DNA of 46,006 bases, taken from assembly GCA_900315305.1 (NCBI GenBank), contig OMYS01000009.1:1-46006 (forward strand), given 5' to 3'. Position 1 is the stretch's first letter; each line of letters opens with the position of its first letter. This stretch comes from an uncultured Eubacteriales bacterium. Its GTDB lineage: Bacteria; Bacillota; Clostridia; Lachnospirales; Lachnospiraceae. The notes beneath the pieces are model-generated. The model ran no database searches. It saw only the letters and a program-made list of their open reading frames with translations, and was not told the DNA's origin. Both the position numbers and the translations under genes were made by a program. Of the stretch, positions 25,738 through 32,551 are shown piece by piece.

Positions 25738-26788
25738 AAGAAACTCTGCGGATACCCGGTATATGCTCAAGCACGGCTGCCGTCACCAGCGAGCACACAA
25801 ATGCAAGCGCTGCCAGAATGAGGACCGATGCCGGATTTCCCGATGCCGCAAGACTCATGCCAAACAGGTTCCGGAATGCCTTCAGCCAGAAGAAATGAAT
25901 GAGGTAGATGCCAAATGACCTCTTATCGATCACAAGAAGCAGCTTCTTAAGCCACCCCGGAAGCGTCCATGCCATCGCGAGCGCAAAGAACCCGGCCGCC
26001 TGCAGGACATGAAGAATGAAACCGTAATCATTGAGAAGCTGCGTCGGTGTCTGCAGCTGACGGATGACCGCAACGTAAGCCATCCAGATAATAACCAGTG
26101 TCGAGGCGATGAGCATGACCGCCCCTGCACATCCGCTGATCCGGGTCTTTCCGGAAACAAGCGCATGCCCCAGGAAGAGATAGAGCGGATACGCGGTCGA
26201 CACGCAGATATAAAATCCGATCTGCTGCCCGCTTATGGTCTGAATCGTCGGGACCACGGAGAGAAAAATGACATACATCAGCAGAAGGTAATTCATTTCC
26301 GCTTTGCCAAGTCCCTTTGAAACTGCGCGGTAAGCCGGAAGCAGAATGTAGAGACCGATGATCAGATAGAGATACCACATCGGCGCCCAGCCGCTCCCCG
26401 TGAAGATAATCTTGAGATACCCGAGGACCGCCTCACCGGCCGACTGATAAACCGTCACGCCTGTCGCCGCATCGAAAATGAGCCCCGCGAGCGACCACAG
26501 AAGAAGCGCGCCGAACACGCGCGGAATATATTTTGTCCAGATTTTACGAACCGTCACCGGATGGTCCGGATTCAAAAGAAGAGCACCTGTCACCATGACA
26601 AAGCACGGGACAGCCCACATCAGGGCCTTCCGGACCGCGAGCGATGCAGTGACCCACGAAAAGGAAGACGCATCTCCTGCCGTCAGAAGGTAAGCGTGAA
26701 AAATGACGATCGCGATGCAGGATAAGGCGCGTATCTCAGATAAATAATCGATACGCGCGCCGGTCTTCGCCGGCGTCTTGCTGCCCAT
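25736..26788 (-). CDS. Acyltransferase 3 family membrane protein
   Basis: The 350-residue protein has about ten hydrophobic helices and the family N-terminus YLSEIRALSCIAIVIFHAYL with the catalytic-type histidine, plus RSFGIYLIHFFWLKAF near the C-terminus. Family members O-acylate cell-surface glycans, peptidoglycan or antibiotics. Its start codon shares one base with the stop of the upstream lipoprotein gene (TGATG), so the two are translated together and probably act on the same surface. The stop codon lies at the edge of a short repeat. Confidence 0.88.
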   Translation of the reverse strand: MGSKTPAKTGARIDYLSEIRALSCIAIVIFHAYLLTAGDASSFSWVTASLAVRKALMWAVPCFVMVTGALLLNPDHPVTVRKIWTKYIPRVFGALLLWSLAGLIFDAATGVTVYQSAGEAVLGYLKIIFTGSGWAPMWYLYLIIGLYILLPAYRAVSKGLGKAEMNYLLLMYVIFLSVVPTIQTISGQQIGFYICVSTAYPLYLFLGHALVSGKTRISGCAGAVMLIASTLVIIWMAYVAVIRQLQTPTQLLNDYGFILHVLQAAGFFALAMAWTLPGWLKKLLLVIDKRSFGIYLIHFFWLKAFRNLFGMSLAASGNPASVLILAALAFVCSLVTAAVLEHIPGIRRVS

Positions 26789-27816
26789 CAGTTAAAGATC
26801 GGCGTACCATTGTCGTCACAGCCTGCATTGGCCTGATTCTGGTTCGCCTGCTGTTGCTGCTGAGCCGCCTGCTGTGCCTGCTGCTGAGCCGCCGCTTCTG
26901 CTGCCGCCTGTGCCTGAGCCGCTGCCTCTGCCTGCGCCTGTGCCTGGGCCGCTGCTTCCGCCTGCGCCTGTGCCTGAGCGGCCGCCTGTGCCTGCGCCTG
27001 CTGCCGGGCCGCTGCTTCTGCCGCTGCCTGCTGCTGAGCCGCCGCTTCTGCCTGCGCCTGCTGCTGCGCTGCCTGCTGTGCCGCCGCGTCATTACTGCTC
27101 TGCTTTGTCGTCTGTGTCTGCGATGCCGCCGGAGCCGTCGTCGGTGTCGGCGTAGCCGCCGCTGCCTGGGCCGCCTGTGCAGCCGCTGCAGCTGCTGCCT
27201 TCTCGGATTCCTCCGTACTCACAGCCGCATTATTCTGGGACAGGGACTGATACGTCAGGAACAAATAGCCGTCGCCCGCATGGATCGACGCCTCAGAAAA
27301 ATCACCAAACGAAACATTGTGAAGCTCTCCCTGCGTGCCGTCGCTGAATGTGACGCGGATGCTGTAGGACGGATTGAAGATCGGTGTGCCGGACTCAGCA
27401 GCTGCCGGTGTGATGGCTGCATTTGCCGTGCTCTGCGCCGCGATTGCGCTTGATGCGTCATAATAAACGAGAACCTCTGTGCCAACCGCAAACTGATAGC
27501 CGTCCGTAATGAGGTCCGCCGGATAGTCTGTCATCGATCCGTCCTTGATCGCAAGGCCTGTAATCACCTTTCCGGTTTCATTTTTCAGCTTCACCGTGTA
27601 CAGGTTCTTGCTGTCGGTCTTCGTGCCGAGCTCCTTGAGCGGGGCTTCCGTGGCCGATACGGTTTCCGGCACGGAGCTCACCGCGCTGTCTGCCGCCGTG
27701 ACGACACTTCCGGTCGATGATGTCGTGGATGTTGAGCTTCCGCAGCCTGCAGCCATCCCGGCAATCATCGTCAGTGTGACTGCTGCGACGGCAAGTCGTG
27801 CTGTCTTCTTTTTCAT
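26788..27816 (-). CDS. Lipoprotein with long Ala/Gln-rich low-complexity tail
   Basis: The start at 27816 (MKKKTARLA) follows GGAGGGAATAGACAGT and gives 342 residues. A lipobox (IAGMAAGC) marks lipid attachment near residue 22. Residues about 50-210 form a folded domain with two related segments (KNLYTVKLKNETGKVITGLAIKDG, later SYSIRVTFSDGTQGELHNVSF). Then come about 120 residues of Ala/Gln/Glu repeats (AEAAAQAQAQ type), probably a long helical or coiled stalk. The tail ends in NGTPIFN, echoing GTPIFN in the folded domain. It is coupled to the acyltransferase downstream. Confidence 0.8.
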   Translation of the reverse strand: MKKKTARLAVAAVTLTMIAGMAAGCGSSTSTTSSTGSVVTAADSAVSSVPETVSATEAPLKELGTKTDSKNLYTVKLKNETGKVITGLAIKDGSMTDYPADLITDGYQFAVGTEVLVYYDASSAIAAQSTANAAITPAAAESGTPIFNPSYSIRVTFSDGTQGELHNVSFGDFSEASIHAGDGYLFLTYQSLSQNNAAVSTEESEKAAAAAAAQAAQAAAATPTPTTAPAASQTQTTKQSSNDAAAQQAAQQQAQAEAAAQQQAAAEAAARQQAQAQAAAQAQAQAEAAAQAQAQAEAAAQAQAAAEAAAQQQAQQAAQQQQQANQNQANAGCDDNGTPIFN

Positions 27817-27952
27817 ACTGTCTATTCCCTCCAATAAATCTTTCCGGCCTGCTGCACGGGCAAAGAAGCCATAAAAATCTGCCAAATGTTTCCACAAATT
27901 CCAGAAAAGATCCCCTCTGCCAGAGCTGGAAACGCTGTTTCTGCCGGTACTA

Positions 27953-27987
27953 CTTATAGTTATGCTTGCAAAACGTTTCCATGTCAA
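27953..27987 (-). promoter_or_regulatory. Lipoprotein promoter with LacI/CcpA-type operator
   Basis: TTGACA (27987-27982) is followed at once by TGGAAACGTTTTGCA (27981-27967). The -10 is ATAACT or TATAAG near 27963-27953. The operator core GGAAACGTTT inside the spacer would block RNA polymerase when bound. Confidence 0.55.
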
Positions 27988-28041
27988 TAATTCATTTCAA
28001 AAAAATTTTCTCATGCCTCCCCCCCCCGAATGAAAATAAGT

Positions 28042-28093
28042 ATGAAAAAGAGGCTGTGAAAACGTGAAAACGTTTTTTCACAGCCCCTTTTTT
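28042..28093. terminator. Strong hairpin with T-tract, orphan
   Basis: GGCTGTGAAAACG (28052-28064) pairs with CGTTTTTTCACAGCC (28071-28085), allowing two bulged T. CCTTTTTT follows on the plus strand and AAAAA precedes. It is usable in both directions. No gene ends next to it. Confidence 0.65.
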
Positions 28094-28530
28094 GTAACGA
28101 AACGATCTATATTGGAGCAGAAGGCACGAGGCGAAAGCTGCGCAGAAGCGGTGTGATCCTGATTGTGATCGGCTTAATTCAAGTGTTGCGATAATTTCTT
28201 CTTGTAAGCAAAAAGATAATTATAAGTATATTTAGCTATATAAAACAGCGCATAACGATAAGAGTGAATATGAGCCGACCGGATGCAGATACAAAGCATC
28301 AAAAAAATTTTAAAATATAATTTGCAATCACAATAATTTAATAACTGTATGTAAATTCACTTCTTAACATTGATTATCCGAGAAATAATATGATAAAGTA
28401 AAGATGCAACCGACATATGCAATTATTATCCATAGTAAGGAGGTAAGGAGGCAAAGGGTAAGAAAGCAAAAATTTAATTTGACATCAAAGAAGCTATTTA
28501 TCAAGACATGCAATCTTGAGAAGGTCAATT

Positions 28531-28854
28531 ATGAAGAAAGCTTGCGGAAAAATTCTGGCAGCAACCCTTTTGGCAACAAGCCTTTTTCTGAACTGTGCAC
28601 CGATTCTGGCAAATGCGGGTGTTATCAGTGATGGAGTTAAGGCTTCCTATCACACTGTAATGTACAGTAGAAATGGCAACTATGCATACGGTTATGTCAC
28701 AATGGATCCTTATCACACCACAACAGTCAAGCTGTACCACAGCGGAACTGAAGTCAGATCCGGCAGTGCAAGTGGAACCGGAAAGGTAGCAGCACAGACA
28801 GACTATTATAAGGCCTATGGAACAAATCTTTCTTCGAAAGTGTTCTATAAGTAA
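28531..28854 (+). CDS. Small secreted peptide, possibly a divergent lactococcin-972-like bacteriocin
   Basis: The ATG at 28531 gives 107 residues. A clear signal peptide (KKACGKILAATLLATSLFLNCAPILANA, cleaved near residue 28) leads to a mature part of about 79 residues rich in Tyr, Ser, Thr and Gly, with no cysteine. Its C-terminal half (YHTTTVKLYHSGTEVRSGSA ... TNLSSKVFYK) resembles the HSATV ... NLTEKASFYY pattern of lactococcin 972 as I remember it, but weakly. It lies 67 bases before the MacB-core-like/VanZ pair on the same strand. Toxin, pheromone or surface peptide are all possible. Confidence 0.6.
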   Translation: MKKACGKILAATLLATSLFLNCAPILANAGVISDGVKASYHTVMYSRNGNYAYGYVTMDPYHTTTVKLYHSGTEVRSGSASGTGKVAAQTDYYKAYGTNLSSKVFYK

Positions 28855-28921
28855 AACACAAAACCATTTCTGCCGTCTCCTCCATGATCACCGGGGGAGT
28901 CGGCGGAACAGGAGCGGTGGC

Positions 28922-30079
28922 ATGAAGATGATCAGAAAAATTGTATTCTGCGCTGTGATGACAGCTATTATCTGTACCTTGCTTGTCCTGTTTGCTCTGC
29001 GAGGCGCGCATGTGTATCAGCTGGATATGAGTGATATCGATAATTCGCGTGGTGCCGTATATTTCGCGAATCAATATGGGGAGAACGGGGGCCCCGGCTT
29101 TGGAGATGTCTTTACTCCGGAAGAGCAACATGAAATTCTGAGAAATCTTCTTCCATCTCTGGAGAGCAGTTCATTTGACTATTATCTTTGCGCCCAGAGC
29201 AACTACAGCGGCGTAAATGTCACAATCATCAATCAACATACGGCGAATCTGGCGAAGCTTTCTGATTCGATTGCCGAAGGACAGGATATCAGCTATTCAG
29301 TGACGATCGACTCGGGAGATAATCCGGTAATTCCGGTTCTGATTGGCTCTGAGCTTGCAGCTGATTATTCCATTGGTGATACGATTCCGCTCCAGATATC
29401 GGCGGATCAGTCGATCGGGCTTATTGTCAGCGGAGTCCTCAAGGCTGGTACATTCCTGGATGAGGGTTCCCTGGGAAGTGACTTTGACAGCTGCGTCGTG
29501 ATGCCGGAAATTCAGTTCAGCAGCAGCCCGTCGTCGGATGACGAGCTCGAGCTTCAGAATACCATCCTGCAGTCGGAATGCCAGGGGTATTTTCTGTACT
29601 CGCCGGAAAGCGGTGTTACTTATGAAGATATCAAGTCTTTCTGCGACTCTCTGACAAATGAATACAAGATCAAGTGGGGAGAAACCGGCAGGATTGAAAA
29701 TATGCTGGAAGGGGTCACGCTTCCTCTCTCTGAAAAAATCTGTACGCTTCTCATCGTAGCGATCCTCGCCGCCTGCTGTGCGTTCCTTCTGCTCAGCAAA
29801 ATTCGGCTTCCGAAGCAAAGAGACGGGCAGAAGCCGATTCAGACGGAGACCGGCTGGGTGATAAAAGAGTCATTGCTTTTTGCGATTTTTACGATTATAG
29901 CATATCTGCTTTGCCGAGGCTTTGCGGGCAGCCGGGCGGATTATTTTCTTGCAGGCGTCAGAGGTGACGTCATCCTTGCGGTCATCTTATTTGTACTGGT
30001 TCGCAGCATCAGATTCTGTATTGCCCATATCCGGCTGGAACGGGAATCAAATACCCGGAAGATGGGAGGAAGACCATGA
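28922..30079 (+). CDS. MacB-core-like membrane protein, copy A
   Basis: The start at 28922 (MKMIRKIVF) gives 385 residues. One N-terminal helix (about 5-27) is followed by about 250 extracellular residues and then three helices (about 275-295, 320-335, 350-367). The external domain has the MacB periplasmic-core pattern (VLIGSELAADYSIGDTIPL, then GLIVSGVLKAGTFLDEGS and CVVMPEIQF). The usual FtsX permease arrangement is incomplete and no ATPase is adjacent. It overlaps the VanZ-like gene by four bases. A second copy at 32548-33693 is most-residue identical. The function is unknown. Confidence 0.75.
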   Translation: MKMIRKIVFCAVMTAIICTLLVLFALRGAHVYQLDMSDIDNSRGAVYFANQYGENGGPGFGDVFTPEEQHEILRNLLPSLESSSFDYYLCAQSNYSGVNVTIINQHTANLAKLSDSIAEGQDISYSVTIDSGDNPVIPVLIGSELAADYSIGDTIPLQISADQSIGLIVSGVLKAGTFLDEGSLGSDFDSCVVMPEIQFSSSPSSDDELELQNTILQSECQGYFLYSPESGVTYEDIKSFCDSLTNEYKIKWGETGRIENMLEGVTLPLSEKICTLLIVAILAACCAFLLLSKIRLPKQRDGQKPIQTETGWVIKESLLFAIFTIIAYLLCRGFAGSRADYFLAGVRGDVILAVILFVLVRSIRFCIAHIRLERESNTRKMGGRP

Positions 30080-30537
30080 ACAGTCTGGGCATGTATATCG
30101 GGCTTCTTGCCGGCGGATTTATCAAGGTGAGCCCGATTGTCATTTTGGTTAATAGCGTGGCGGAGGGACATATATCCGGCTTTGCGAACCTGTTCGGGAA
30201 CATTGCGCTGTTTGTTCCACTCGGGATTGCCCTGTTTCCGTATGTTCAGCAAACCAGGAAGCCGCTTGTGCGCTGCGCGCTGACAGCGCTTTTCCTGTCG
30301 GCTGGTATCGAAAGCATTCAGCTCCTGACGGGGCGAATCTTTGATCTCTGCGATATTGTGCAGAACTTTACGGGATGCCTGCTTGGGTACTACCTGTACA
30401 ATTATGTACATCAGGTTTACGACGCAAAGCTTCCGGAAATCTGTACAAAAGATCGAACCAAGGCAGGAAAGAGGGGCCGGGCAGTGGCAGCTGTGATTCT
30501 GCTGCTGAGTGTGATCAGAATTGTATCGCCGATGTGA
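30076..30537 (+). CDS. VanZ-like protein, copy A, with internal deletion
   Basis: The 153-residue product keeps the N-terminus (MNSLGMYIGLLAGGFIKVSP) and the VanZ core (NLFGNIALFVPLGIALF, IESIQLLTGRIFDLCDIVQN, LGYYLYNYVHQ). Compared with the 217-residue copy at 31898-32551 it lacks 64 consecutive residues after ILVN, in frame. The lost part holds one predicted helix (FFWLSLIFIWSMTL). VanZ proteins are linked to low-level teicoplanin resistance, but their role here is unknown. The deletion probably inactivates or retargets this copy. Confidence 0.7.
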   Translation: MNSLGMYIGLLAGGFIKVSPIVILVNSVAEGHISGFANLFGNIALFVPLGIALFPYVQQTRKPLVRCALTALFLSAGIESIQLLTGRIFDLCDIVQNFTGCLLGYYLYNYVHQVYDAKLPEICTKDRTKAGKRGRAVAAVILLLSVIRIVSPM

Positions 30538-30564
30538 TAATCACTTCTGCCTAAGACGGCTGTA

Positions 30565-30593
30565 GTGTCCGGGATTATGACGGACTACTTTAT
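30565..30593 (+). pseudogene. Remnant of hypA
   Basis: GTGTCCGGGATTATGACGGA and the following TACTTTAT match codons VSGIMTDYFI of the intact hypA at 31382-31726, with one mismatch. It directly follows the copy A VanZ gene, in the same order as in the other copy, and shows that the duplication once included hypA. Confidence 0.75.
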
Positions 30594-30605
30594 CAATGAG
30601 ATCGG

Positions 30606-30649
30606 GGCAAAATACCGGGCGTTTCTTCGGAGACGCCCGGTATTTTGCC
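30606..30649. terminator. Perfect 17-bp hairpin terminator
   Basis: GGCAAAATACCGGGCGT (30606-30622) and ACGCCCGGTATTTTGCC (30633-30649) pair perfectly around a loop containing TTCG. The A/T-rich outer part allows termination from either side: copy A operon from the left and the sigma-factor remnant from the right. Confidence 0.75.
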
Positions 30650-30705
30650 ACAATCAAAGTGGATAATTATCACTCCGTTTTTGTCTTATCTCTTCTGATC
30701 CCTGC

Positions 30706-31265
30706 TCATTTCTGCCGGATAATTCCACAGAGGAGCACGAGCATCGGCTTTTCATTTGCCAGAATGTCCGGCAGCTTCGCCGCCTTCACTATGAACGGAA
30801 ATGCAAACAGCGAAATTCCGAAAACAGTCCCGACCGCTATCTCCGCGAACGAGCGTATGTATGAGAACATGCACACGAAAAGCTCGATGAGCACAATCGC
30901 GCCGGTCGCCGCCGCAAGCATTTTCGCAAGACGGTTCGACTTCGCCATAAGAGGAAGAACTGTGCATGCAGCAACAAGCAGCATCGACGCAGCAAGAATA
31001 AGCAGCGTGCTGATTCTCGCTCCTCCAGCCTCAGCCTCGTGCTTCCTGCTCCGATATAGATCGCTGATCAGCCGCTTTGCAATTGCGCACAGCCAGGTGA
31101 ATTCGTCCGCCTGCCCTCCCTGTACGAGCGACTCGAGACTGCCTTGAAGAATGTCTGCTGCGTAATCTCCTCTGCATCCGCAGCATTTTTCACATTGCTG
31201 AGGACAAATGAATACACCCACATGTAGAAGGTCTGATATAGCTTTTCCGAATCCGTATAACTCAC
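30706..31265 (-). pseudogene. Broken ECF sigma factor fused to a membrane segment
   Basis: The frame from 31265 (GTG start) encodes a sigma-70 region 2 start (LYQTFYMWVYSFVLSNVKNA, DAEEITQQTFFKAVS) and then loses frame. The next frame continues as expected (DEFTWLCAIAKRLISDLYR), so a small indel lies near 31125-31150. Region 4 is missing. Instead the frame runs into about 100 residues with four hydrophobic helices (STLLILAASMLLVAACTVLP and following), probably from a neighbouring anti-sigma or membrane gene joined by deletion. It lies between the two inverted copies and is probably non-functional. Confidence 0.7.
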
Positions 31266-31351
31266 CTCCTCCTGGATTCGCCCACAAGAAGCGGATTCCT
31301 TTTCCTTTCAACAGTTAGACGCAGATGAAGCTGTTTCGTTACAAATAAATC

Positions 31352-31378
31352 AAAAAAAGAGCGTTCCCTTAAGAACGC
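31352..31378 (-). terminator. hypA terminator
   Basis: GCGTTC, CCTTAA, GAACGC (31361-31378) form a short stem. On the minus strand it is followed by CT and then seven T residues. Confidence 0.75.
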
Positions 31379-31381
31379 CCG

Positions 31382-31726
31382 TCATTCCGCCTCAATCTCC
31401 TTGATGATGCATTCATTTCCGGTAAGGAGCCACGTCTCACCGCTCCCGCAGTGCGGACAGGTCCGCCCGTACTTCACAGTCTCATAGGTCCTTCCACAGC
31501 TCCCGCACATCGTCACCGCAGGAATTGTCTCAATTTTCAGCTCCGAATCCTGAAGCAGCGGGTGCCGGACCTTGAAATAGTTCCAGCAGTCAATAAAGTA
31601 ATCCGTCATAATCCCGGACACCTCGCCGACCTTCAGCGTAACCGACGAAATTTTCTTCAGGTTGTTTGTCTTCGCCGTCTCATCCAGCGTGTCCGCGATA
31701 TGCAGGACAATGCCAAGCTCATGCAT
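31382..31726 (-). CDS. hypA: HypA-type nickel metallochaperone
   Basis: The start at 31726 (MHELGIVLHI) places the nickel-binding Met-His-Glu at the N-terminus, which a longer start would destroy. The 114-residue protein has the zinc site CGSCGRTYETVKYGRTCPHC. HypA delivers nickel to [NiFe]-hydrogenase and in some bacteria to urease. No hydrogenase genes are here, but a urease operon is 8 kb away. It follows the VanZ-like copy B gene on the same strand, and a hypA remnant follows copy A, so this order is ancestral to the duplication. Confidence 0.9.
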   Translation of the reverse strand: MHELGIVLHIADTLDETAKTNNLKKISSVTLKVGEVSGIMTDYFIDCWNYFKVRHPLLQDSELKIETIPAVTMCGSCGRTYETVKYGRTCPHCGSGETWLLTGNECIIKEIEAE

Positions 31727-31794
31727 ACCATGAATCTCCCCTTTTTCTTTCAGTATACGCCGTTCAGAGCACGTGCTCCATATCAAATTTTCAT

Positions 31795-31854
31795 GTAACT
31801 ATTCAGCACCCCAGACTCGGAACGCTTTGCGTTCCTCGTTGTGGGCGGACAGAG
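31795..31854 (+). repeat. Interspersed hairpin repeat, truncated copy 6
   Basis: GTAACTATTCAGCACCCC and the GACTCGGAACGC...GCGTTCCTCGTTGTGGGCGGAC portion match the first half of the full element. The copy stops at GGACAGAG and its 3' end is missing. It sits between VanZ copy B and hypA. Confidence 0.75.
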
Positions 31855-31897
31855 TGCTACAGGATCGCGATGGCCAAGCCGGCTTAAGCAGAAGTGA

Positions 31898-32551
31898 TTA
31901 TACCGGCGATACGATCCTGACCACACTCAGCAGCAGAATCACAACTGCCACCGCCTTTCCTTTCTTAGTCCAGGCTTTTGTACAGATTTCCGGGAGCCTT
32001 GCGCCGTGCACCTGATGCGCATAATTATACAGGAAGTACCCAAACAGACATCCCGCAAAATTCTGCACAATATCGCAGAGGTCAAAGATTCGTCCGGTCA
32101 GGAGCTGGATTATTTCGATACCCGCCGACAGAAAAAGTGCTGTCAGTGCGCAGCGCGCAAGCGGCTTCCTGGTCCGCTGAACATATGGGAACAGAGCGAT
32201 TCCAAGCGGCACAAACAGCGCAAGATTCCCGAACAGGTTCGCATAGCCGGACACATGTCCCTCCGCCACGCTCTGCAGCTGCCCTGCCAGCGTGGGCAAT
32301 GCGTTCAGGCTGATCCGCCCTGCGAGGTTCTCAAGAGGGTTCAGTTCCAGATCCGCCACGCCATTTAATGTCATGCTCCAGATGAAAATCAGAGAAAGCC
32401 AAAAGAAATCAAGATACGCAATGTCAGAAATTTTGAGTCCCTTTCCTTTATGTCTGCGCGCAAGCAGCACGATATTAACCAGAATAATGATCGGACTTGC
32501 CTTGATGAATCCGCCGGCAAGAAGTCCAATATACATGCCCAGACTGTTCAT
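31898..32551 (-). CDS. VanZ-like membrane protein, copy B (full length)
   Basis: The 217-residue protein has about five helices: residues 6-28, 47-63 (YLDFFWLSLIFIWSMTL), 99-118 (YANLFGNLALFVPLGIALF), 128-146 and a last one near 195-213 (AVAVVILLLSVVRIVS). The VanZ motif GRIFDLCDIVQNFAGCLFGY is intact. It overlaps the MacB-core-like gene by four bases, as in copy A, so the two proteins probably act as a unit. Family members alter susceptibility to lipoglycopeptides by an unknown route. Its transcript may continue through repeat copy 6 into hypA. Confidence 0.82.
   Translation of the reverse strand: MNSLGMYIGLLAGGFIKASPIIILVNIVLLARRHKGKGLKISDIAYLDFFWLSLIFIWSMTLNGVADLELNPLENLAGRISLNALPTLAGQLQSVAEGHVSGYANLFGNLALFVPLGIALFPYVQRTRKPLARCALTALFLSAGIEIIQLLTGRIFDLCDIVQNFAGCLFGYFLYNYAHQVHGARLPEICTKAWTKKGKAVAVVILLLSVVRIVSPV

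Larger units (their letters stand above)
27817..28530. other. 714-base AT-rich gap with promoter, terminator and no gene
   Basis: It holds the lipoprotein promoter with a LacI-type operator, a nine-C run (28019-28027), a strong hairpin terminator (28042-28093) and about 400 bases of AT-rich DNA up to the small secreted peptide gene. A strong Shine-Dalgarno-like AAGGAGGTAAGGAGG at 28438-28452 has no start codon at a suitable distance, perhaps a remnant of a lost gene. Confidence 0.5.

Noticed and set aside
26860..27080. Apparent array of short DNA repeats
   Set aside because: It is the coding sequence of the lipoprotein's Ala/Gln tail, not CRISPR-like; units are irregular and have no spacers.
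28404..28631. 75-codon plus-strand frame overlapping the secreted peptide gene
   Set aside because: It is out of frame with the signal-peptide gene, has no ribosome site and no protein-like features.
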